Translations under genes and position numbers: made by a program
The notes under the pieces: model-generated
Databases searched by the model: none
What the model was told of the DNA's origin: nothing
The model's input: the letters and a program-made list of their open reading frames with translations, nothing else
Shown: positions 8,968 to 16,166 of the stretch, in pieces
Numbering within the stretch: position 1 is the first letter of the stretch
How the letters are laid out: the number at the start of each line of letters is the position of its first letter
Assembly (NCBI GenBank): GCA_031257655.1
Contig: JAIROF010000086.1
Coordinates: forward strand, 1 to 31,904
Length of the DNA: 31,904 nt
Origin: Prevotellaceae bacterium
GTDB taxonomy: Bacteria > Bacteroidota > Bacteroidia > Bacteroidales > UBA932
Direction: 5' to 3'

Positions 8968-10116
8968 ATGATTGGTATTTATTTGCACATCCCTTTTTGC
9001 AAAACAAAGTGCAGCTACTGCGATTTCTACTCAACGGCATCGCAAGCGCTTGTGCAGCCAACGGTTTTGGCGATGCAGGAGGAAATGTCGAGGCGAAAAA
9101 ATTATTTTGCGCTGGCCAAAAAAGTTTCTTTTGATTGGCCAAAGTCGACCTTGTACGTTGGCGGGGGCACGCCTTCGCTGCTTCCGGCGGAGATGCTTGC
9201 GGCGCTGTCGCAAACGGCGCAGGCGGCGTTTGGCGCGGCTCCGCCCGAAGAGTTTACGGTGGAGCTCAACCCCGACGACGCTACGCCTGCGTACATGCAG
9301 CAGCTTCGCGGCATGGGCGTCAACCGCATCAGCATTGGCATACAGTCGTTTTTTGACGACGATTTGCGGCGCCTTCGCCGGCGGCACAGCGCACAGCAAG
9401 CCGTGCGCAGCGTGCAGCTGGCGCAGGAGGCAGGATTTGGGAATATCTCCGTTGACCTCATCTACGGCTTACCCCAGATGGACGCTGAGCGCTGGCGGCG
9501 CAACCTCAACGCGGCGTTTTCGCTGGGCGTGCCGCACCTTTCGGCCTACGCGCTCACCATCGAACCGCGAACGCCCTTTGGCGCGCTCCGGCGCAAAAAC
9601 CGGCTGCCGACGCCGAGCGACGACGAGGTGGCCATGCAGTACGATTTGCTGTGCCTCCTGTGCGCAGAGCAGGGCCTGGAGCACTACGAAATCTCCAGCT
9701 TTGCCCGCAGCGGCTTTTTTTCTCAGCACAACGCGGCCTACTGGCAGCAGCAGCCCTACATCGGCATTGGCCCGGCGGCGCACTCGTACAGCGGGAGGCA
9801 GCGGCAATGCAACGTGGCAAGCTGCGAACTGTACATCAAAAAGGTGTCGGCGGGCGAAGATTTTTTTGAAACCGAAAACCTGAGCAGCGAATGCTGCTAC
9901 AACGAATACGTTCTTACAGGGCTGCGCACCGCCTGGGGCGTAAGCAAATCCTACCTCCAAAAAACTTTTGATAAAAAGCTGACCGCCTATTTTTTTGCCG
10001 CCTTAGACAAACACATTGAAAACAAAAACATTACGGTAGACGGCGACAGGATAGCTATCCCCGAAAACCGCTGGTTTGTGGCAGATAGCATCATTGTTGA
10101 TTTAATTTGGGCATAA
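8968..10116 (+). CDS. hemW: HemW, radical SAM heme chaperone-like protein
   Basis: A 382-residue radical SAM protein. IYLHIPFCKTKCSYCDF holds the CxxxCxxC cluster site (Cys11, Cys15, Cys18), followed by GGGTPS at 65-70 and a TIM-barrel core (VELNPDD, RISIGIQSF, SVDLIYGLP). The tail with GIGPAAHSY and EYVLTGLRTAWGV is the HemN/HemW C-terminal region. HemW proteins bind heme and are thought to deliver it to haem enzymes; older annotations call them oxygen-independent coproporphyrinogen III oxidase. The first ATG is the start, 64 bp from the divergent pseudouridine synthase gene. Confidence 0.93.
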   Translation: MIGIYLHIPFCKTKCSYCDFYSTASQALVQPTVLAMQEEMSRRKNYFALAKKVSFDWPKSTLYVGGGTPSLLPAEMLAALSQTAQAAFGAAPPEEFTVELNPDDATPAYMQQLRGMGVNRISIGIQSFFDDDLRRLRRRHSAQQAVRSVQLAQEAGFGNISVDLIYGLPQMDAERWRRNLNAAFSLGVPHLSAYALTIEPRTPFGALRRKNRLPTPSDDEVAMQYDLLCLLCAEQGLEHYEISSFARSGFFSQHNAAYWQQQPYIGIGPAAHSYSGRQRQCNVASCELYIKKVSAGEDFFETENLSSECCYNEYVLTGLRTAWGVSKSYLQKTFDKKLTAYFFAALDKHIENKNITVDGDRIAIPENRWFVADSIIVDLIWA

Positions 10117-10121
10117 TTTTT

Positions 10122-10129
10122 TACCTTTG
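10122..10129 (+). promoter_or_regulatory. -7 box for the glucosaminidase gene
   Basis: TACCTTTG followed by C is a strong TAnnTTTG match with TTG words about 22-25 bp upstream. Transcription would start near 10136. This excludes the upstream TTG at 10127 as the start codon and favours the ATG at 10163. Confidence 0.6.
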
Positions 10130-10162
10130 CAGGAAGATAAATGCAGAAAAGATAAACTAAAA

Positions 10163-10807
10163 ATGTTGACCGGCTTTAATTCGGGCGCCATGCACAAGCG
10201 CCACAATCTACATACTTTTACAGCACAATTTTTGAGGGTTATTTTCGTCTCCCTTTCGCTGCCCTTCGCCGCGCCGGCGCAAACGCCGGGTTCGGGAGTT
10301 TTCGACATTCCGCAGCACATTATGAGCAGCGGCAAGCTGAGCGCCGAGCAGCTGGCCACGTTCGTCATCGTGACCGCCACCGATGGCGACGCCGTACGCG
10401 CCGCGCGGTTGGCGCCGCTCTACATTGCCGAAGCGCAGATGGAGGGCGTAAATCACGATATTGCGTTTGCGCAGATGATTTTGGAGACAGGATTTTTGCA
10501 GTTCAAAGGCCTTGTAAACCCTCAGATGAACAACTTTTGCGGGCTGGGGGCAACAAGCCCAACGCAAACGGGGCACGTTTTTCCCGATGAGCAAACCGGC
10601 ATTCGGGCGCACATCCAGCACCTGAAGGCCTACGCCAGCAAGGAGCCTCTCGCGGGAAGGCTGATAGACCCCCGCTACCACTTCGTAAATCCAAAGGGGA
10701 AAGCGCCCACCATCGACGAGCTCACCGGAACGTGGGCGCAAGACCCACAGTACGCCGCCAAAATAAAATCGCTGCTAAAGCGAATGTACTACTGCGCAAG
10801 TGAGTAG
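10163..10807 (+). CDS. Secreted glucosaminidase-domain protein (GH73-like muramidase family)
   Basis: From the ATG at 10163 the product has 214 residues. A hydrophobic stretch FLRVIFVSLSLPFAAPAQ ends in a signal-peptidase-like site near residue 40. The rest is one glucosaminidase domain. PLYIAEAQMEGVNHDIAFAQMILETGFLQF places the likely catalytic glutamate at residue 108, and NFCGLGA, GIRAHIQHLKAYA and YAAKIKSLLKRMY are family landmarks. It should cut N-acetylglucosaminyl bonds in peptidoglycan in the periplasm or outside. It has no LysM or SH3 wall-binding module, so it is a minimal version. It is followed at 62 bp by glmM, probably in the same transcript. The ATG at 10190 is an alternative start. 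Confidence 0.88.
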   Translation: MLTGFNSGAMHKRHNLHTFTAQFLRVIFVSLSLPFAAPAQTPGSGVFDIPQHIMSSGKLSAEQLATFVIVTATDGDAVRAARLAPLYIAEAQMEGVNHDIAFAQMILETGFLQFKGLVNPQMNNFCGLGATSPTQTGHVFPDEQTGIRAHIQHLKAYASKEPLAGRLIDPRYHFVNPKGKAPTIDELTGTWAQDPQYAAKIKSLLKRMYYCASE

Positions 10808-10812
10808 TGAGT

Positions 10813-10865
10813 AGTTTTTAGTTTTTAGTTTTTAGTTTTTAGTTTTTAGTTTTTAGTTTTTAGTT
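10813..10865. repeat. Heptanucleotide tandem repeat AGTTTTT (7.6 copies)
   Basis: Seven perfect copies plus a partial one fill nearly all of the gap between the glucosaminidase stop (10807) and the glmM ATG (10870). Each unit carries TAG, and with a 7-bp period the stop occurs in every frame. Copy number could vary by slippage and change the glmM leader. Confidence 0.95.
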
Positions 10866-10869
10866 CCCT

Positions 10870-12276
10870 ATGTCTCTCATTCAATCCATTTCCGGCATTC
10901 GCGGCACCATTGGCGGCGCTTCTGGCGACAACCTCACGCCGATAGACATTGTAAAGTTCACCTCAGCCTACGCGGCATGGCTGCAAATGCAGCAGGGCAG
11001 CAAGGCAAAGATGAAGGTGGTGGTAGGCCGCGACGCCCGCATTTCCGGGGCAATGGTGAGCAGCTTGGCGTCGTCGACGCTACAGGCGTGCGGCGTAGAC
11101 GTTGTCAACATTGGGCTGGCAACAACCCCGACGGTAGAGCTGGCCGTAACCTGCGAAAAAGCGCAGGGCGGCGTCATCATCACGGCAAGCCACAACCCCA
11201 AGCAGTGGAATGCGCTCAAGCTGCTCAACGCCGACGGCGAATTTCTGAGCGCCAAAGACGGCGAACTCCTGCTGAGCATGGCCGAAAAAGGCGGCCTCCG
11301 CTTTGCGCCGGTGGAGGAGCTGGGACGGGAAGAGCAGGCAGCCGACTTTCTGCAAAAGCACGTAGCGCTGGTGCTGGCGCTACCGCTGGTGAACGCGCAG
11401 GCCATCCGCGCCGCGCGGCTAAGGGTGGTGGTAGACGCGGTAAACTCGGTGGGCGGCATCGCCATACCGGCGCTGCTGCGGGCGCTCGGCGTAGCGCAGG
11501 TGGTGGAGCTCAACTGCAACCCCAACGGACAGTTTGCCCACAACCCCGAGCCGCTACCCGAACACCTGACGGAGCTATCGCGCGAGGTGGTGAGGCAGCA
11601 GGCGCATATAGGCATAGCGGTCGACCCGGATGTGGACAGGCTCGCGCTGGTGTGCGAAGACGGCAAAATGTTTGGCGAAGAATATACGCTGGTTGCCGTG
11701 GCAGACTACGTGCTGAGCCGCACGAAGGGGAACACGTGCTCCAACCTTTCGTCGTCGCGGGCGCTGCGCGACGTTACCGAAGCGCGCGGCGGCGCCTACG
11801 CCGCCGCCGCCGTGGGCGAGGTAAACGTGGTTGAAAAAATGCGGCAAACCGGCGCCGTTATCGGCGGCGAAGGCAACGGCGGCGTAATCTACCCCGCCCT
11901 GCACTACGGGCGCGACGCGCTGGTGGGCGTGGCGCTATTCCTGTCGCACTACGCGCAGCAGCAAAAGAGCATGAGCGCCCTGCGCGCCGGATACCCCGCC
12001 TACTTCATGTCGAAAAATAAGCTGACGCTAACGCCCGACATCAGCGTAGACGCAGTGCTGAACGCCATGAAGCGCGAGTACGCCGCCGAGCGCGTAACCG
12101 ACGTAGACGGCGTGCGCGTGGACTTCGACGCAAAAAAAGAGTGGGTGCACCTGCGCAAATCAAACACCGAACCCGTCATCAGGATATACGCCGAAAGCAC
12201 CTCCCCGCAAAGCGCCGAAGCGCTCGCAGCGCAGGTGATGAGCAAAATGAAGGCCGCAGCAAAAGGCGGGGAGTAG
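10870..12276 (+). CDS. glmM: Phosphoglucosamine mutase-like alpha-D-phosphohexomutase
   Basis: A 468-residue cytoplasmic enzyme. All four hallmark loops are present: TASHNP at 105-110 with the phosphorylated Ser107, DPDVDR at 251-256 for Mg2+, GEGNGG at 332-337 for sugar recognition, and RKSNTEP at 428-434 for phosphate binding. EGNGG instead of GGEMS/GGEQS is the archaeal/Bacteroidetes GlmM-like form. It should convert glucosamine-6-phosphate to glucosamine-1-phosphate for UDP-GlcNAc synthesis, and may act on other hexose phosphates. It lies downstream of the glucosaminidase gene. A weak hairpin plus T-run (12384-12404) may end the unit. Confidence 0.9.
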   Translation: MSLIQSISGIRGTIGGASGDNLTPIDIVKFTSAYAAWLQMQQGSKAKMKVVVGRDARISGAMVSSLASSTLQACGVDVVNIGLATTPTVELAVTCEKAQGGVIITASHNPKQWNALKLLNADGEFLSAKDGELLLSMAEKGGLRFAPVEELGREEQAADFLQKHVALVLALPLVNAQAIRAARLRVVVDAVNSVGGIAIPALLRALGVAQVVELNCNPNGQFAHNPEPLPEHLTELSREVVRQQAHIGIAVDPDVDRLALVCEDGKMFGEEYTLVAVADYVLSRTKGNTCSNLSSSRALRDVTEARGGAYAAAAVGEVNVVEKMRQTGAVIGGEGNGGVIYPALHYGRDALVGVALFLSHYAQQQKSMSALRAGYPAYFMSKNKLTLTPDISVDAVLNAMKREYAAERVTDVDGVRVDFDAKKEWVHLRKSNTEPVIRIYAESTSPQSAEALAAQVMSKMKAAAKGGE

Positions 12277-12580
12277 CCAGCGATAACGCCAAAACTATAC
12301 GCTGCCGTCATCGAAGGGGTAAACCGCAGACTGACAGCTGATACACGCCGTAGAAAAAATAGCCGGAAAACGGTGAGCGCAAGCGCGTACTTCGCGATTT
12401 TTTTGCAAAAATAATTTTGTTTGGGGGATGATTCTACTTCATTTTTTTTACCTTTGCAGTTTAGCAATCGGGACAGCAACGTGTGATTTCTATTCTCGTT
12501 CATATACCAACGCCGTGTTTTACTGATTATCATGCATTTAAAGTTGCATGTTTCTATAAACACCTTAAATTTTTTTGGTT
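12277..12580. other. Intergenic boundary from the GC-rich backbone to the AT-rich island
   Basis: It contains a small hairpin (CGCG arms at 12384-12387 and 12393-12396) followed by seven Ts, a possible weak terminator for glmM. The -7 box of the next gene lies at 12449-12456. A CATGCA/TGCATG inverted repeat sits in the leader near 12532-12551. Base composition shifts to AT-rich here. Confidence 0.5.
12449..12456 (+). promoter_or_regulatory. -7 box for the S74/T9SS protein gene
   Basis: TACCTTTG, an exact TAnnTTTG match followed by C, with a TTTG at 12420-12423 as a loose -33 element. The predicted leader is about 120 nt. Confidence 0.55.
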
Positions 12581-13528
12581 ATGAAAACAAATCTTTTTTC
12601 AACATTATGTTTGGTTTTTGCACTTTGCGCACATGTAAATGCTCAAATCAAAGTGTTTAGCAATGGAACAATAGCAGCTTTGGGCGCTACCACCAATGGT
12701 GGATTTTCTTCCAATATTGGTGGGTGGGGGCATCAATTTGGAATGACCTACCAAGGAGAGTTCCGGTATTTGCGATTTCAGGTGACAACTTATAATCCTC
12801 GCATTTCAGGTACACACGATTGTGTTGTATTTTACTCTGCTGATAATTCAAGCTTTCAGGACATTCAGGTAAAGAATGTCTATCAGTATTCCGACAGAGG
12901 GGGTAAAACGAACATCCTTCCTTTGTTCAACTCACTGGATAAGGTAAAGAGCTTGAACCCCGTTTCGTTTAATTGGAAGAATGATACGGCATCCTTTGTA
13001 AGAACAAACTCCTCGGGTTCGCCTTTACAGGAGGTAGGATTTATAGCGCAAGACGTAGAGCAGGTTTTACCAGACCTCGTTATACTGGACGAAGAGGGGA
13101 ATAAGCTGGTAAACTATGTTGCCGTTATCCCTGTTTTGGTAGATGCCGTAAAAGAGCTGAATGGGAAAGTAGAAAAACTCGAACAAGAAGTTGCTGTGCT
13201 AAAATCGAGGGACATAATCTTCAAATCCGATAATGAGGCAAGCTCCGCTGATTCTGTTGAGGCCTTAAAACCTGTTCTGTACCAGAACATACCGAATCCG
13301 TCTTCCGGAGAGACCCGCATTCAATGCAGCATTCCCGCTATGAGATCAACCTCATACATTTGCGTATTTAATTTAAGCGGCGAATTAATTCTGAAAAAAG
13401 CCATAAATAGCGCAGGTGACGGTGAAATCGTAATTAACGCGAATGCGCTGAAGCGGGGCATGTATATTTATTCGCTGCTTGTTGACGACGAATTGATTGA
13501 TACGAAAAGGATGGTTTTAACGGAGTAA
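12581..13528 (+). CDS. Secreted tail-fiber-like protein: S74 chaperone domain plus T9SS sorting domain
   Basis: From the ATG at 12581 (MKTNLFSTLCLVFALCAHVNAQ, a signal peptide) the product has 315 residues. After an N-terminal region of about 80 residues with no recognised domain comes YSDRGGKTNILPLFNSLDKV, the start of a peptidase S74 / intramolecular chaperone domain. It continues with LNPVSFNWK, EVGFIAQDVEQVLPDLV and a terminal coiled coil VKELNGKVEKLEQEVAVLK. The last 75 residues (PNPSSGETRIQCSI to the end) form a type IX secretion sorting domain. It is probably an exported, surface or secreted trimeric protein. Whether it self-cleaves is unknown: the usual SDxRLKxN start reads SDRGGKTN. 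It is the first gene of an AT-rich island and runs with the next gene at 8 bp. Confidence 0.82.
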   Translation: MKTNLFSTLCLVFALCAHVNAQIKVFSNGTIAALGATTNGGFSSNIGGWGHQFGMTYQGEFRYLRFQVTTYNPRISGTHDCVVFYSADNSSFQDIQVKNVYQYSDRGGKTNILPLFNSLDKVKSLNPVSFNWKNDTASFVRTNSSGSPLQEVGFIAQDVEQVLPDLVILDEEGNKLVNYVAVIPVLVDAVKELNGKVEKLEQEVAVLKSRDIIFKSDNEASSADSVEALKPVLYQNIPNPSSGETRIQCSIPAMRSTSYICVFNLSGELILKKAINSAGDGEIVINANALKRGMYIYSLLVDDELIDTKRMVLTE

Positions 13529-13536
13529 GGAGGCGA

Positions 13537-14469
13537 ATGATGAAAATTTTATTTTTATGCTTTACATTCCTGCTGTTAAAAGGAATAGCACAAGTAAAAG
13601 CAGAAGAACATCCCTTTTTTCCGATGGATAATGCCCAATGGCGCGAGCTGGTCGTTTTTGATTACGAACTTCCGGACGACGCGCCACGGCCGTCTCCGGT
13701 TGAAATACTTTATACGCTTCAAGGCGACACCCTTACAGAAAATATCCGGAGAGGAAAATTGTACTTTTCTCTTCTATCGGAGCAAAATTTCAGGCTAATC
13801 GGATTTATTCATACGGATAACGGTAAGGTTTATTTCAGAGCGGCAGTAGAAGAAAGCGAGCTGGCGGATAGCTATATTTTATTGTGTGAGGAAGTACGGG
13901 ATAGTAAAGATATTCTCCTGTACGATTTCACGCTTGAGGTAAACGATGTGTACCGGAGCTGTGCCAACGAATACATCCTATCGAACATCGTGAAAAACGC
14001 TGAAAGAAAACAATATCAGCTTACTTCATCGCTATATCCTTGGTATTCCAAGTTTTGGATAGAAGGAATGGGAAGCACCCGAAATTTATTTGATCCTATC
14101 ACTTTGGAAATCGCAGATATGTACTATAAGCAGCTAATAAGCTTTTCTCAAGACGGTGAAGTTGTCGAGTTGGGCGACAAAGTTGAAGACAACGTGGATA
14201 CAATGCAGCTGAATATAGAGCAAGCCCAAAATACATTTACCAAATTATACCCTAATCCAATGGTTGAAACCTCGTCGTACGTAAAGGCTTCCTTGCCTAT
14301 GGAACAGATATATGTTTATGACCTCCAAGGTTCATTGGTTTTATCCATAAATGCACAAGGGCTTTTGCAATATCAGCTAGACGGAGCAGGATTGGCGGGT
14401 GGCGTATATTTTATAAAAATCATTTTGCAGAATAAGCTGTTTGAAATAAAAAAATTAATTATTAATTAA
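13537..14469 (+). CDS. Hypothetical secreted protein with T9SS C-terminal sorting domain
   Basis: 310 residues. The N-terminus MMKILFLCFTFLLLKGIAQVKAEE is a signal peptide (ATG at 13537 or 13540), preceded by AGGAGG just after the previous stop, so it is cotranscribed. The central region of about 200 residues matches nothing I recognise. The C-terminus from LYPNPMVETSSYVKASLPMEQIYVYDLQGS to IKKLIIN is a Por/T9SS sorting domain (PNP motif, beta-sandwich, basic end). The protein should cross the outer membrane through T9SS and be anchored or released. It ends just before the truncated metalloprotease. Confidence 0.75.
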   Translation: MMKILFLCFTFLLLKGIAQVKAEEHPFFPMDNAQWRELVVFDYELPDDAPRPSPVEILYTLQGDTLTENIRRGKLYFSLLSEQNFRLIGFIHTDNGKVYFRAAVEESELADSYILLCEEVRDSKDILLYDFTLEVNDVYRSCANEYILSNIVKNAERKQYQLTSSLYPWYSKFWIEGMGSTRNLFDPITLEIADMYYKQLISFSQDGEVVELGDKVEDNVDTMQLNIEQAQNTFTKLYPNPMVETSSYVKASLPMEQIYVYDLQGSLVLSINAQGLLQYQLDGAGLAGGVYFIKIILQNKLFEIKKLIIN

Positions 14470-14501
14470 AAATGAAATAAAAAAGATAATAATAATTTTA
14501 A

Positions 14502-15068
14502 TTGTTGCTAATATTTCTTCCATATATCGCAATATCAAATTCGTGTGCAACAAATGGTTCTACAGCTATCCATGAAATGGGACATTTTTTGGGGTTATTA
14601 CATACACATGATACAAGATATGGAATGGAAGATCCCAATGGTTCAAATTGTGCTATAGCAGGGGATTTATGTTGTGATACTCCGGCAGGTCCGGTTTTAT
14701 CAAATTCCAATGTAGATGCAAGCTGTGTATATACAGGAACAAGCACTTATGATGGAAGACCATATAATCCGGATACACATAATTACATGTCGTATTCACG
14801 TAAATATTGTCGAGACGAATTTAGTAATGAACAATTAGACGTCATTTATACTTGGTCAAGAGCAAGTGTAAGAACGGTATTTCTTGAATCGCCTGTTTTA
14901 CAAAATCAAGCTGCTGCGTCAAACGAGACAGTCACCTCATGCAATGACATCAACGTCCAAAACGTTACCGTCGCCAGCGGAGCCAAGCTAACTTTGGATG
15001 CTTCCGGCGAAACGCTTATCAACGGGGAGTTTGAAGTGGTATTAGGATCGGAGCTGGAGGTGAAATAG
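14502..15068 (+). pseudogene. 5'-truncated M43 (pappalysin/cytophagalysin-like) metalloprotease
   Basis: The frame opens at a TTG directly after an in-frame TAA and gives 188 residues. It contains HEMGHFLGLLH (HExxHxxGxxH zinc site) preceded by NGSTAI, the CDTPAGP segment, and the Met-turn NYMSYS, all typical of family M43. Intact homologues carry a signal peptide, propeptide and the first half of the catalytic domain before the zinc motif. All of that is missing, and no matching sequence precedes it in any frame. The tail NVTVASGAKLTLDASGETLINGEFEVVLG resembles a beta-rich module found at the ends of Bacteroidetes secreted proteins. It is most likely a gene remnant made by deletion. Confidence 0.8.
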
Positions 15069-15090
15069 TAAAATCATCCTTCCGAAAAAG

Positions 15091-15128
15091 AAAAAAGCTA
15101 CAGAACAATTGAAGCTGTGGCTTTTTTT
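15091..15128 (+). terminator. Rho-independent terminator after the protease remnant
   Basis: A-rich lead, stem AGCTACAG / CTGTGGCT (one G-U pair) around a short loop, then seven Ts. It closes the T9SS gene group, 23 bp after the stop. Confidence 0.8.
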
Positions 15129-15215
15129 GGTGTGCCAATCACACCGGGCAAAGCGTAAATATGCTGATTTTCTGCATAAAACTAAATAACAAAACTAAAA
15201 TAAATACAACAAACC

Positions 15216-16061
15216 GTGAGCATCATTCACTACATTATTCCAATCCAAAAGCCGGACATTGACATCTTTCTTTCTCAGGCATGCGCAGCTCCGAATGTTA
15301 GATTTGAAGACAGAGGCAAAGGAGTATACTATTTTTGGGTGGATAAGCAATCTACAAAGGGCGTTGATATTACCTTTGAACAGGAGAATATTGAGATTAG
15401 AAATACGGCTCTTTCCAACAGGGCAGACTTTCAGCTGACAAATGATTTATCGAAAATTTTGATTTCGCTCTCCGACGGATTCATTCTTGATGAGGAAGAC
15501 AAGGTGAAATCATCACACGCTCCCCTGTTCTCAGCTTCAAAAATTGAGGAAGCAGAAATTGCCGGTTGTTTGTTAACGGAATCCATATTTTTTTGTTATA
15601 ATAGCAACCCTGAAGTTATTTCTGTTGCCGGCCCCATAAGAGCAGTCTACTTTGGGGAAGAGTTTTTTTTAAAGCGTAAAATGCTTTCTATAGAACAGCT
15701 AAGAGACGAAATATTTGCCCTTATTCTGCGCGTCAACTATGGATTACCCGATGGCTATAAGGAGGGTAACGTGATGACCATATCGAAAAAAACAGCAGAA
15801 GAAAAGCTGATAGTGAAGCTGATAACAAACAAAATTAACTGTATCATAGGAGCATACGACTACATCCTTTTTCCTGCCGACGAAGCCGATGGATATCCAA
15901 CGGTAATTACAAATAAAATATTGGCAAGTATTTTACCGGAGCAATGGGAATTAGTGGATGAAGTTACGATTGTTGCGCCAATGCTTGACGAAAAAGATTG
16001 GAACAGCCTGAAAGATAGAGCCAAACTATTCGACATAGGGCCTAAGTTTATAACCGGATAG
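15216..16061 (+). CDS. Unrecognised cytoplasmic protein, GTG start
   Basis: 281 residues from a GTG at 15216. No in-frame ATG fits better, and the upstream TAAATACAAC leader matches those of two other genes in the window. There is no signal peptide or membrane segment. The protein is a mixed alpha/beta sequence with many acidic residues (SDGFILDEEDKV, GAYDYILFPADEADGYP, VAPMLDEKDWNSL). I do not recognise the family. Size, acidity, lack of partners and position in an AT-rich island would fit an immunity-type or accessory protein, but no motif shows this. It is isolated by a terminator upstream and a 105-bp gap before the phosphohexomutase gene. Confidence 0.65.
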   Translation: MSIIHYIIPIQKPDIDIFLSQACAAPNVRFEDRGKGVYYFWVDKQSTKGVDITFEQENIEIRNTALSNRADFQLTNDLSKILISLSDGFILDEEDKVKSSHAPLFSASKIEEAEIAGCLLTESIFFCYNSNPEVISVAGPIRAVYFGEEFFLKRKMLSIEQLRDEIFALILRVNYGLPDGYKEGNVMTISKKTAEEKLIVKLITNKINCIIGAYDYILFPADEADGYPTVITNKILASILPEQWELVDEVTIVAPMLDEKDWNSLKDRAKLFDIGPKFITG

Positions 16062-16166
16062 CGACGACACGGGTGGCGATGTAAAAAACAGGCCGCAATA
16101 AAAAATTGGCCACCGAAGGAGTAAAATTAATGCTAATAAATACAACCCAAAAAACTAAATAGAAAA

